Origin: Anodontia alba
Taxonomy: Eukaryota > Mollusca > Bivalvia > Lucinida > Lucinidae
DNA length: 64,000 bases
Reading direction: 5' to 3'
NCBI GenBank assembly: GCA_964016985.1
Contig: OZ024823.1
Span: 24,249,320 to 24,313,319, forward strand
Shown: piece by piece, positions 45,361-56,501 of the stretch
Position numbering within the stretch: the stretch's first letter is position 1
Layout: each line of letters starts with the position of its first letter
Notes under the pieces: model-generated
The model's database searches: none
What the model was told of the DNA's origin: nothing
What the model saw: the letters and a program-made list of their open reading frames with translations, nothing else
Translations under genes and position numbers: made by a program

Positions 45361-45691
45361 TTTGTTTTTTTGTTTTATTTGGGTTTTATGTCAGTTTCAA
45401 CAATCTTTCAGTCGTATCACAATGGTGTTTGGAGGCGGCAGGGAGCTCAATTTTAGAGTGTTGCCTCACTGAAATATCATACCCCAGACACATGACATGA
45501 TATTCCACCCAGTCACATTATACTGACACCAGGTTGACCAGTTCTAGCTCTACTTTCTTTATGCAGAGCACCAAACAAGAGCTGCTAATACTATTTTCTA
45601 CAAAGTCTTTGGTATGACTCAGCAGGGGTTCAAACCCACAACCTCCAGATCACAAAGCAGACGCTCTTCCAACTGCTCCCCTGTGCCAGTA
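45361..45691 (-). mobile_element. SINE-B, tRNA-derived
   Basis: On the minus strand the head is diverged: GGGAGCAGTTGGAAGAGCGT and GGAGGTTGTGGGTTTGAACC (B-box). The tail matches the other SINE-B copies (GAAAGATTGTTGAAACTGAC). Imperfect duplication TATTTTTCCATGA / TATTTCTTCATGA flanks it. Confidence 0.82.
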
Positions 45692-45879
45692 TATTTCTTC
45701 ATGAAATGCGTTATCTGTACTTAATTTCAGAAGCATCTCACTAATGCACTTCTCCAGTGCAACCTCCCTACAACAGCCACTCTTGAGAAGACACAATGTA
45801 AAACAGAACTTTGGGAAATCAGGAAAGTGGCTGTTATTGGGAGGCTGGTGTTGTTGACAGGTGACAATATTTGAATCAT

Positions 45880-46048
45880 AGCTCAAGATAAAGAGGGGGT
45901 ATTTACTTCTCAATGAAAGTGCAAATATTAGGTACCCATCAGAAGTGCCCTGGCTAGGCACTTCTAATGAGTACCACAGAATGTTTTCATGGAGAAATAA
46001 GAAAAAATATCCCTTAAAGGCTCCATATTCCTCAAAAATAGACATTTT
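45880..46048. repeat. P5a hairpin MITE
   Basis: CATAGCTCAAGATAAAGAGG at the left; the centre AGAAGTGCCCTGGCTAGGCA is inverted at CTTCTAATGAGTACCACAGA. Confidence 0.75.
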
Positions 46049-46074
46049 TTATCCAAGCAAGGTTTGATAAATTG

Positions 46075-46330
46075 ATATATGGTATTAATACCATCATAAA
46101 ATGTGGCATCTGACAGGAGTAGAATTTCAGTTAGCTTCTTGCTTTTTGAACTGGATCAAAAATGAAATGATTTTTTATCATATCCCTGAATTAAAGTTGC
46201 AAAATTAAATCAGAGATACAAGTAAAAAAATCATTTCATTTTTCATCCAGTTCAAGAATAAGAGACTAATTGAATTTTTACAGGCTGTCAGATGCCATAT
46301 TTTATGATGGTATTAATACTGTATATCAAT
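46075..46330. repeat. Long inverted repeat
   Basis: ATATGGTATTAATACCATCA at the left is inverted at TGATGGTATTAATACTGTAT. Inner GCATCTGACAGGAGTAGAAT and AATCATTTCATTTTTCATCC arms also pair. A palindromic MITE-like unit, one copy seen. Confidence 0.75.
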
Positions 46331-46549
46331 TTATTAAATCTTTCTTAGCTAGTAAGATGTCTATCTTTGAAGGATATAGAGTCTTTAAAATGCCAAGGAA
46401 ACCTGCATCTGAAAATGTCTGTTTATGTCGTCTGCTGAATATTCTGGCAAACTTTTCAAACCTATTTTTGCATACAGGCAAACAGTGTGGACTCTGATCA
46501 GGAGCAGTCAGATCTGGGTCCACACTGTTTGCAAAAATGACTTTTAACA

Positions 46550-47298
46550 GTGTTAGAAATTAACTTTTTTTTGCAAGTAGCAAGTAGTTGCTACCTGGTC
46601 TGAAAGTAGGTAGCAAAATGCATCTACCTGGCAGCAAAAGGTGTTGCCCCCGTGCCATGGGTTAAACCTTAAAACTCTAAGCATATTTAGCAGACAGCAT
46701 TTTCAAAGTAAACCGGCACAGTGGCTCAGTGGTAGAGCATCCACTTTGTGACTGGGAGGTTGCAGGTTCCATCCCCGGCCAGGTCATACCAAAGACTTTA
46801 AAAATGGTACTAGCTGCTCTTTCGCTTGGCGCTCAGCATTAAGAAAGTAGAGCTAGAACTGGTCAGCTCAGTGTCGGTATAATGTGACTGGGTGGAATAT
46901 CATGTCAAAGTGTCTGGGGCCTGATATTTCAGTGAGGCAGCACTCTAAACGTGAGCATTGAGCTCCATGCCACATCCAGACACCGTCACGATGACTGAAA
47001 GATTGTTGAAAGCAACGCTAAGCCCAAATCAAACAAACAAACAAAACAATTTTCAAAGAATTTTTCTTCTTTCAGCAAAAATGAGGCTGGACATTACATA
47101 TGAATTGTCTGCTTGGCAGATTATTCACTTGAAATGTCAAGTCTAATTTGCACTGAAGACATTCACAACACAAAGTTGATAGTGTTCGGGGCACTATACC
47201 AGGTAGCAACGTTTTGCTACCAACAGTTTGACCAGGTAGCAAACTGAATTTTCAGGTAGCAAATTTGCTACTTGCTACTGTTAATTTCGAACCCTGTT
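46550..47298. mobile_element. hAT-like insert in P3, itself carrying SINE-B
   Basis: CAGTGTTAGAAATTAACTTT at the left and TTAATTTCGAACCCTG at the right are inverted (CAGGGTTCGAAATTAAC is a common hAT end). GCAAGTAGCAAGTAGTTGCT is inverted at AGCAAATTTGCTACTTGCTA. The middle includes a P4-type hairpin (GGACATTACATATGAATTGT) split by SINE-B. TTTTAA on both sides. Confidence 0.78.
46709..47048 (+). mobile_element. SINE-B, full length, 10-bp target duplication
   Basis: ATTTTCAAAG flanks both ends (46699-46708 and 47049-47058). The head is CACAGTGGCTCAGTGGTAGA (A-box) and GAGGTTGCAGGTTCCATCCC (B-box); the tail is (CAAA)n. 340 bases; defines SINE-B here. Confidence 0.93.
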
Positions 47299-47358
47299 TT
47301 AAAGTCACAAGCAGGTGAAAAAGCAGACGCAATTGTTGTGATTGGCAGTTAAGGGATA

Positions 47359-48116
47359 TTGATATTTTTCTTTTGAAAAAAGCGCATTGTCTGAAGTTAA
47401 TATGAATTTAATAAGTGCTACCTATATCCGTGCATCCAAATTATCATCACATGCTTCATAGGTGGGTTGGCCAGATCTAACTGAATTTGATTTCAGACCA
47501 CGCTAGACTTCTGAATCCACTGCATAAATTGCCACGTAACGTCCAAGTCAACAATATTTCAGTAGTTCAGAGACATTTGCCTCAAAATTTGTGGGACTTT
47601 TACCTGACCCGATCACATGAATTCGGATCCTACTTAGTTAATAGCAGCTCTGCAAAGGAGGCTTTAGGCAGCCCATCTGTTTCACGGGCCCGATGGGCGG
47701 GGTCTTGATTCCCAAATACCGAAAACTAGTGTATGCCGATGACAGGTACAATGACAATATACTATCGTTCGCTTACCTGAAATCCATTTTACTGCTTCAG
47801 GATTTTTCCTAAAGATTTTTTACCATTTGTGCATTTTTTGTCTTTGTTTCTTTTTGGTCTTGTTTTTCTTTGTTTTGTTCTTTTTTTTTTTTTTTTCTTT
47901 TTGCGAGTCACACATTATGAAAAGCAGAAAAAAAATAAAATAACAACAATTTACAAACCGGTCAAACGCACATTATTGTGTTGAAGTGTTTTAAGATTAT
48001 CATGTGTGTAAAGTCTATGTGTTATCTAAAAATCTACATCAAAGTGTACCTTATGCACAAAACGAATCATGCTTAGCTTGTCAACAGACGGAGCATGGAT
48101 AGAAATAAATTTCTAA
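47359..48116. other. ADSS intron, dispersed repeat and unassigned DNA
   Basis: 47480-47705 matches the repeat at 43590-44085. 47870-47940 is T-rich then A-rich. No exon recognised. Confidence 0.4.
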
Positions 48117-48786
48117 GTGGAGACAAAATTCAAAATGGCCGCGATCGAAAATTTTGTAAGCCGACGTCATAAGTCTCGTGACTCAACCCCTGCAATTGGA
48201 ATACTTGGCATTATTGGCTGTTTAGGTGCTCTTATCGATACGGCCACCGTGTCAACAGTCTTTGCCAAATCATGGAACGCTTATTGTTTTTCAGGATAAG
48301 CACCGAACCACCCAAGCGTTTGTTGGACCATCACATTTTTGGTCACAAACATCACTGGTCACATCGGTAGTCTATAGTAGTGCGTCTGCTTTGCAGTTCC
48401 CGTTGGACGCACTTATAGCGCGCTTAAGGGACCTGCAAAGCAGGTCGCCACCTGCGTTTTATGTGCATAAGGTCGTAAATCTCTCACATATTATGCAGAA
48501 GAATTCACATGCGGCAGCTGACTGGTTTCCCAAATCTACAGCCAAGTGTTTCGGCTTAATGTTGAACCCGAAAACCAACGCTAATTTATGTCCGTTGCCA
48601 GCCTGGTTTCCGAAAAATATGATGATCAGATACGTTCTGCTGCAAACATGGAAAGCCAGTCAGCCGCCGCAAGCGATCTTATTGGCTGTAATGAATCGTA
48701 TACCCAATGAAATAGAAGGATACATTTTTTACGACACTGACATGGATAAATGCGTGACTGATCTGCGTTTTAGCCACCATATTTAA
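48117..48786 (+). other. Unassigned overlapping open frames, CpG-richer
   Basis: A 60-codon frame from ATG 48117 and a 186-codon frame (48226-48786, beginning at a GTG) overlap in different registers. The longer has no domain I recognise, no splice signals I can match and no signal peptide. The region is richer in CpG than its surroundings. It could be a decayed coding piece of an insertion, an exon of an unrelated nested gene, or chance. Confidence 0.25.
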
Positions 48787-49119
48787 TCTGTGACTTCTCT
48801 CACATTAAACAACATTTTCGCGTATCTAAGTGTAAATACTGAAGTTTTGCCGTAAAAAAAATTGATTACATTCCTACAGCACATAACAGGAATTATGCAT
48901 GGAGAACAGTTTATCGCCGACAACATGATAAAGGTAGGATTTGCGGTGATTTCAGCTGACTGGCGATCAGCTGATCGTAAAAGGAGAAATCAAGTTTTTT
49001 GGGGGGTTTTTGTTGTTGTTTTTTTGGACTAAATCAGCCTATAAAAATAAATTTTCAGGGTACATGCATAATTTCTTTTTACTATAAGACTAAATATTTA
49101 TTTATACCCTTGTAACAGG

Positions 49120-49200
49120 TGAAAAAAATTTTATGCCACGACCGGGGATTGAACCCGGGCCGTCCGCGTGTCAGGTGGACTCTCCTATAAAGGTCGGCTT
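49120..49200 (-). mobile_element. tRNA-like fragment (SINE head)
   Basis: CGACCGGGGATTGAACCCGG contains an inverted B-box (GGTTCAATCCCCGG on the minus strand), and CCGCGTGTCAGGTGGACTCT follows. No full tRNA fold is visible. Confidence 0.5.
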
Positions 49201-49994
49201 GTACGGGAAGGTAGTATAAGAGTATCATATACCTATACCCGGTGACACACTAATGTACAAAATTTCATGGAAAAAAATTGTTCCATGTTGTGCATTACGT
49301 TTAAAAGGTTTTGTCTGGTTCTTGACTTTGCATACCCGATGAAAAAAAAAACACAAGAAATCCACGGAAAGCGATGTCGCACCTGCAGGGATTAAGTCAT
49401 ACAAGTTCCTGTTTGTATTGAAAAAAATCTATTTTGCAGTATTCAAGAAACTGATGGGTTAGTTTGTAAGAAAAAATGGACAAAGTAGAAAATTTGGAAT
49501 ATTGGCTTGCAAAATTTGATCTAAACCTGTCCATTATTTCACAAGATATTGATATTGAGCGGATATCATTTTTGCCCATTAATCAAGGCCAGTAACTCAG
49601 CTGAAAATTGACGAAAAATGTCATGTGACAATCCCACGCTAGGTATTGTTAACAACAATATGTATGCAAAATACGATCCTAATCAATCAATTCTTTCACA
49701 AGATATTGAGCTGAAACCAATTTTAGGCATAAATCAAGGGCTCCTAACTCTGCTGAAATGAATCCGAGATTTATGTGCAAACAATATGCACATCTTCAGA
49801 CCATGACCTAATCATCTGTGAAGTTTCAAAACTATTGGCCTAAAACTGCAAGAGGAGTTGCGCTCACGAAACACCCACTGACTATAAGGGTTTTAGGTAA
49901 AAACTGACTAAGTTAACAAAGCGGAAAAAGTTGAAAAAAAAAAAATCTGAGATTTATGTGCAAACAATATGCAAATCTTCAGACCCTGACCTAA

Positions 49995-52900
49995 CTAGAC
50001 AAAGTGCCCAGTGGGGCACATATACCCCCAATTAGCGCTACCCCAACTTTTTAAAGAGCACAAAGTATGTAGCTTTGACTCTGGAGATGGCAGTTTTATG
50101 CTATATGTTATAACATTGGAAAAATTCACACATAATATGAAGCCCTTGACCTCAAAGGTCAGGCACAGGTGCAAATTTTGAGCCAAATAAAACTTTAGCC
50201 CTATAACTATCACCATACACCTGTGAAATCAGTCTTTATAATATAAGCAAATATGACATTTGTATGAAACTTCTGTGACCTCGACTTAAAAGCCATGCCC
50301 CAGCTTGGGGATGGTGCCGAGAAAAACTTCAGACCTATATATACCATCATGCTTAATATTAATGAAACCAACAAAAGGGTCTTCATAAAATAAAGCTATA
50401 TAAACTTAGATGCAATTTTTTTCTTTACTTTTATATGAAATTTCTGTGACCTTGACCTCAAGGTCATACCCCAGGATATGGATGATGCTGAGTAAAACTC
50501 TAGACCTGTATCTACCAACATGTAAAATATAAATGAAATTCCTCAAAGGGTCTTGATGGTATAGCTATATAAACATAAACACAAAAATTTTGACTTATTT
50601 ATGAAAATTCTAAGTCCGTGACCTTGACCCCAACGTTATTCCCCGGGATAGGGTTGGTGCTGATAAAAACTTAAGCCCTATATCTACCATCAGGCCAAAC
50701 ATGAATTAAATCCATCAAAGGCTCTTCATATTATAAGGTCTTATAAACTTTAATGTAAAAACTTTGACCCTAAGACAAAAATAAAGTATGAACGAATAAT
50801 GCTTCAACGGATGGATGGACAGACAAACAGATTCCTTGCTGATAGCTATATCCGCTCAACCTTTCAATTAGGGGATAATAAAATTTAACAAAAGGTCTTG
50901 ATGATATGGCTATATAAACGTAAAAGCAAAAACTTTTACTTTTAAATGAAACTTCTAAGTTTGTGACCTTGACCTCGGTCACACCCGGGGTGGGGATCAT
51001 GCGGAGTAAGACTCTAGGCCGATATAAAGCAACATGTCAAATATAAATGAAATTCCACAAGAGTCTTGATGATACAGCTATATAAACTTAAACACAAAAA
51101 TTTTGACATTTTTATGAAAATTGGAAGTCCGTGACCTTGACCCAAAGGTCCCCCTGGGGTGGGGATGGTGCCAATAAAAACTTTAGAGCTATATCTACCA
51201 TCATGCCAAATATGAATGAAATCCATCAAAGGGTCTTCATAATATGAGGTCTTATAAACTTTAACGTAAAAACTTTGACCCTAAGACAAAAATAAAGGAT
51301 GAACGAATAATGCTTCAACGGATGGATGGACAGACCAACAGATTCCTTGCTGATAGCTATATCTGCTGGACTTTTCAATTAGGGAATACTGAAATTTAAC
51401 AAAAGTTCTTGATGATATGGCTATATAAATTTAAAAGCAAAATTTTTTTACTTTTATATGAAAATTCTATGTTCGTGACCTTGACCTCGATCACACCCTG
51501 AGTGGGGATCATGCTGAGTAAGACTCTAGGCCAATATCTAGCAACATGTCAAATATAAATGAAATTCCTAAAGGGTCTTGATGATATAGCTATATAAACT
51601 TAAACACAAAAAACTTTGACTTTTTTATGAAAATTCTAAGTCCGTGACCTTGAACCCAAGGTAACCCCCCGGGGTGGGGATGGTGCTGATAAAAACTTTA
51701 GACCTATATCTACCATCACGCTAAATATGAATGAAATCCATCAAAGGGTCTTCAAAATATGAGGTCTTATAAACTTTAACGCAAAAACTTTGATCCTGAC
51801 TTTTTTATGAAAATTCTAAGTTCGTGACCTTGACCCCAAGGTCACCCCCGGGGTGGGGATGGTGCTGATAGAAACTTTAGACCTATATCTACCATCATGC
51901 CAAATATGAATGAAATCCATCAAAGGGTCTTCAAAATATGAGGTCTTATAAACTTTAACGCAAAAACTTTGACTCTGACTTTTTTATGATAATTCTAAGT
52001 CTGTGACCTTGACCCCAAGGTCACTCCCGGGGTGGGGATGGTGCTGATAAATACTTTAGACCTATATATACCTTCATGCCAAAAATGAATGAAATCCATC
52101 ACAAGAATTCCGCGGAAGGGGTCATCGCACCTGCTGGGGCAAAAGTCACAGGAGCCACAATCAGAACGTGGTTATTAAATAAGTTTATTTCATTCTTAGC
52201 AGTGCTTACTTGCAAAACTGGGTTGAAAAAAATGTAGACAAAGTGCCTAGTGGGGCACATATATTCCAGGCCAGTCCCATTCCCTCTAATGGCTATATCT
52301 TCAGCACTGACTTTTCGTATCATACAGCCCAATGATAATGGAGCGTTGACGTAAAATGTGTAAAAGTCACTGGAGCATGAAATATAGGTCAAGGTCACGG
52401 GTCAAGATACCTGCTAATTCAGTACATCAAGGAGAAGTACAATGCAAGGTAAAGTGGTTGTAGGCCTTATTGTTGAGGAGTTATCAAACATCAACGTAAA
52501 ATGTGTCAAATATAAGTCAAGGTCACTGGGTCAATGTACCTGCCAAGTCAGTGCAATAAGGTGAAGCACTATGCAAGGTTCGTGGTTGTAGGTCTTATAT
52601 TTGAGGAGATACCGAACATCAACATAAAATGTGTCAAAGTCACTGGAGTGCACAATATAGGTCAAGGTCACCAGGTCAAGGTACCTGCCGAGTCAGTACA
52701 TCGAGAAGAAGTGCTATATAAGGTTTGGTGGTTGAAGGCCTTACAGTTGAGGACATAAGGAAGGGTGACGTAAAAGGTGTAAAAGTCAATGGAGTGCGAA
52801 ATACAGGTCAAGGTCACCCAGTCAAGGTACCTGCAGAGTTCGTACATTGAGGAGAAGCACTATGTAAGGTTTGATGGTTGTAGGCCTTAAAGTTGAGGAG

Positions 52901-54291
52901 ATATTGAACGTTGACATAAAATGTGTAAAAGGCACTGGAGCGCAAAATATAGGTCAAGGTCACCGGGTCAAGATACCTGCCGAGTCAGTACATCTAGGAG
53001 AAGCACTATGCAAGGTTTGGTGGCTAGAGGTCGTACACTTGAGGAGATCTAGAACATTGATGTAAATTATGTCGAAGTCACTGCAGCCAAAATATAGGTC
53101 AAGGTGACCAGGTCAAGGTATCTGCCAAGTCAGTTCATTGAGAAGAAGCACTTTGCAAGGTTTGATGGTTGTTGGCCTTATAGTTGAGGAGACATCGAAC
53201 GTCGACACAAAATATGTCAAAGTCACTGGAGCGCAAAATATAGGTCAAGGTCACCGGGTCAAGGTACCTGCCAAGTCAGTACATCTAGGAGAAGCACTAT
53301 GCAAGGTTTGGTAGTTGTACACCTTATAGTTGAGAAGATCTCGAACGTCAACGTAAATTGTGTCAAAGCCAATGGAGCGCAAAAAGTCAAGGTCATTGGG
53401 TCAACATACCTGCCAAGTCAGGAGGTCAGGGAGATGTGTCATGCAAGGTATCATGGTTGTTGTAGAATTGTAGTTGATAAGACTACTAACTTTGACGTAA
53501 ATGTCAAACTTCGACATAATAGAACTGTTAACAGACAGACGGACGGACAAACGGACAGACGAATGGAAAAGCAGGCACCTATGTCGCAAAGTCGGGAGGT
53601 CAGGGAGATGTTTCATACAAGGTTTGATGGTTGTTTAGTCTTGTAGTTGATTAGAATACTAACTTTGACATAAATGTCGAACTTCGACATAACAGAACTG
53701 TTAACAGACAGACGGACGGACGAACAGACAGACGAATGGAAAAGTGGGCACCTACGTCACAAAGTCGGGAGGTCAGGGAGATGTTTCATGCAAGGTTTGA
53801 TGGTTGTTTAGTCTTGTAGTTGATTAGAATACTAACTTTGACATAAATGTCGAACGTCGGCATAAATGTTGACAGACGGACGGACGAATGGACAGACATA
53901 CGGAAAAGCGGACGCCTATGTCGCAAAGTCAGGAGGTCAGGGAGATGTTTCATGCAAAGTTTGATGGTTGTTTAGTCTTGTAGTTGATTAGAATACTAAC
54001 TTTGACATAAATGTCGAACGTCGACATAAATGTTGACAGACGGACGGACTGACGGACGGACGGACTGACAGACGGACGGACAGACGGACAGAAAATCGGA
54101 CGCCTATATCGCACCCTGCTACAAGCAGGTGCTATAAAAAGGTCTTCAAAATATGAGGTCTTATAAACTTTAACGCAAAAACGTTGACCCTGTGACGGAA
54201 AGATGAACGAACGAATGTATGTACAAACGAACGGACTAACAGAAAAGCGAAAACTATATACCCCCACATACTTCGTATGCCGGGGGCATAA
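49995..54291 (+). mobile_element. Array element C, copy C2, nested in F and holding B3
   Basis: CTAGACAAAGTGCCCAGTGG with the 5' motif ATATACCCCCAATTAGCG. Units of about 179 bases (GACCTATATC at 51701, 51880 and 52059) carry GTGACCTTGACCCCAAGGTC. A GATGAACGAACGAATG run leads to the hairpin CACATACTTCGTATGCCGGG and GGCATAA. B3 parts the last units at 52102-54137. Confidence 0.88.
52102..54137 (+). mobile_element. Array element B, copy B3, innermost
   Basis: CAAGAATTCCGCGGAAGGGG at the left; hairpin ending AAGCAGGTGCTATAAAA at the right. The flanking C2 sequence GAATGAAATCCATCA and AAGGTCTTCAAAATATGAGG rejoins to match uninterrupted C units at 51910-51945 (with one G lost). Confidence 0.9.
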
Positions 54292-55049
54292 TCATCTGTG
54301 AAGTTTCAAAACTATTGGCCTAAAACTGCAGGAGGAGTTGCGCTCACGAGACACCCACTGACTGTAAGGGTTTTAAGTAAAAACTGACTAAGTTAACAAA
54401 GTGGAAAAAGTTGAAAAAAAAAAATCTGAGAATTATAAGCAAATAATATGCACATCCACACACCATGGCCAAAACATCTGTGAAGTTTCAAAATGATTGG
54501 CCAAAAACTGCTAGAGGAGTTGCGCTCACGAGACACCCACTGACTATAAGGGTTTTAGGTAAAAACTGACTAAGTTAACAAAGCGGAAAAAGTTGAAAAA
54601 AAAAAATCTGAGAATTATGAGCAAACAATATGCACATCTACACACCATGGCCAAAACATCTGTGAAGTTTCAAAATAATTGGCCAAAAACTGTAGGAGGA
54701 GTTTCGCTCACGAGACACCCACCAACTATAAGGGTTTTAGGTAAAAACGGACTAAGTTAACAAAGCGGAAAAAGTTAAAAAAAAAAATCTGAGAATTATG
54801 AGCAAACAATATGCACATCTACACGCCATGGCCAAAACATCTGTGAAGTTTCAAAATGATTGGCCAAAAACTGTAGGAGGAGTCGCGCTCACAAGTCAAT
54901 TGTTGACGAACTGACGGGTCACGGCACGCCTATATCGCACCTGCGTTAGCACGCAAGTGCGATAAAAAAGTGCATAAAATGCTTAAGCTTGTTTCATAAG
55001 TAACACCTATTTATTTCATATTAATGATAATGCCACTGTAAGGAGTTTC

Positions 55050-55395
55050 ATGGAGAAAAACGAAAAACAGGGTTTATTTACTTGGATACTCCTCTTCACC
55101 AAAGCTATAAGCCTGCTTAACATATACCTTGATAGCAAAGGCCCAGGGCAGCCATTACAGTCTGATCAGGGTCTTTATTTACAGCCAGTTTATTCTTCAG
55201 TGTCTGCTGCTTCTATAAGCCAAGATAAGGCACTTTTTCCATCCAAAAAATGCTGATATTTTTCTTATTCCTCCATGAAAATGTGGGTACTCATTAGAAG
55301 TGCCTCGCCGCGGTGCTTGAGCACCCACAACATGTTTTCATAAAGAAATAAGAAAACTATTATGTGGATTCCTCCTCCTATCTGGAGCTATAACC
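55050..55395. repeat. P5a hairpin MITE and flanking remnant
   Basis: AAGCCAAGATAAGGCACTTT at about 55216; the centre AGAAGTGCCTCGCCGCGGTG; the right end CCTCCTATCTGGAGCTATAA. Confidence 0.7.
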
Positions 55396-55421
55396 TGACC
55401 AGACTGCACTGACTGACTGAT

Positions 55422-55715
55422 TGTGTTGGGGTTTAACAACACGTCAACCCTTGTGGGTCATTTTGTGTCATCTCCCAGAGAAAAGGAGAAGAGAGATAGA
55501 GGAATTTGTAGAGATAGAGGAATTTGTAGAGGAGATGAAAGAGAGGGACAGGGGAGAAACAGGAACAGGAATGAAAGTGAAGAAACAGAAGAAACAAAAA
55601 CATTCCCCCTCTACCCTTACCTACTACAAGGATAGCAGGCCTTGCCCAGCTGTAAGCCAATACCAGTTGGACGCCCCAGTGACGCAAGATACTCGATACC
55701 TTCGCCACACCCAAC
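55422..55715. mobile_element. SINE-D-like element with purine-rich centre
   Basis: TGTTGGGGTTTAACAACACG then TCAACCCTTGTGGGTCATTT starts it. The centre is a purine run (GAGAAGAGAGATAGAGGAAT, with a GAGATAGAGGAATTTGTA repeat). It ends CAGTGACGCAAGATACTCGA. Pieces recur at 10415 and 24451. Confidence 0.55.
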
Positions 55716-55721
55716 CACCCA

Positions 55722-55925
55722 CAAAGAGGGGTATCCAGATAAGTATTTGCTGGGGATTTTTTTTTTTTTTTTTTTGTTTCTTTTTCTCTCTATGATAACG
55801 TATGTATTCAACGTTTGTTGTGAATACATATTCAAAGCCTTTGCGAAGGCCCTTCTAATTAATAACCAGAACTTTTTCATGGAGAAACAAGAAAAAATAC
55901 CAGTATTTTCAGGATAAAAAAAGTT
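55722..55925. repeat. P5a hairpin remnant
   Basis: AGAGGGGTATCCAGATAAGT, poly-T, then GTGAATACATATTCAAAGCC and CTTCTAATTAATAACCAGAA. Central arms are diverged. Confidence 0.55.
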
Positions 55926-56139
55926 TCTTCAGCATTATAATTATGCACCCTTTTGTGCAATTCATGTGCAACAGTTCAAATCACTAAGGTGATATCAAAC
56001 AAAACAACAATAATGTTTTGGTGCCAATGAAGATATATCTCCTACTGTGTACCACTGTGCAGCCATGCTTATAACGCAGATGACCAGATTGTTCACTGGT
56101 CAAACAAATTACTGTTGTCAATATTACAAGCAGCCATTA

Positions 56140-56315
56140 TTTAAGAGTATTTGGTGATGATTTAGTATAATTTTTCTTCTTTCTCAATAAAAACATGTTA
56201 TGGGTACTCAGAAGTGCCCCGCTGATGCACTTCTTATGAGTACCCACATGATTTTATGGAGAAAGAGGAAAAACTATCCTAGAATTATCATCAAATACTC
56301 CTCCTCAATAAGTCC
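56140..56315. repeat. P5b hairpin MITE
   Basis: GAGTATTTGGTGATGATTTA at the left is inverted at TTATCATCAAATACTCCTCC. The centre is CAGAAGTGCCCCGCTGATGC. Confidence 0.75.
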
Positions 56316-56501
56316 TTTGCACATAAGATAGCATTCTACTAACACAGGCTGCCAACTGTTTTATGAAACACTAATGGCATCAAATGCACTTCTAAAAATT
56401 AATAAAAAATACTGACCTACCAATAAACTAAAATTAGACTAAACCCATCAACTCAACAGCACAGGTAGGTCTTACCTGATTTCCTTCAGTTCATTGGATT
56501 G

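Larger units (their letters stand above)
44820..45730. repeat. P5a copy split by a TIR element and SINE-B
   Basis: CTTAGCTGTGTAGCTAATGC, then TTTTTTCAACCAAAAAGGAT and CTTATTTTTCCATGA, then GAAATGCGTTATCTG: pieces of one P5a separated by the inserts at 44843-45308 and 45361-45691. Confidence 0.55.
46383..47358. repeat. P3 MITE split by an hAT-like insert
   Basis: ATGCCAAGGAAACCTGCATC to GGCAAACAGTGTGGACTCTG and inverse up to 46549, then resumes at about 47299 (AAAGTCACAAGCAGGTG) to ATTGGCAGTTAAGGGATA. Flanks of the insert share TTTTAA. Confidence 0.75.
49354..54967 (+). mobile_element. Array element F, outer shell of a nested trio
   Basis: Starts CAAGAAATCCACGGAAAGCG with the 5' motif TGTCGCACCTGCAGG. 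Units of 182 bases (TCTGTGAAGTTTCAAAA at 54295, 54477, 54659 and 54840) lie on both sides of an insert, C2. The 3' hairpin is TATCGCACCTGCG-TTAG-CACGCAAGTGCGATA. The host array reads CCTAATCATCTG without an insert at about 49808; here CCTAA and TCATCTG are parted by C2. No coding capacity. Confidence 0.88.

Noticed and set aside
46709..46800. tRNA genes (here and at 43900-43996, 56920-56997, 39960-40046, 61600-61700)
   Set aside because: A- and B-boxes are present but they sit at heads of 140-340-base SINEs with target duplications and lack full cloverleaf pairing.
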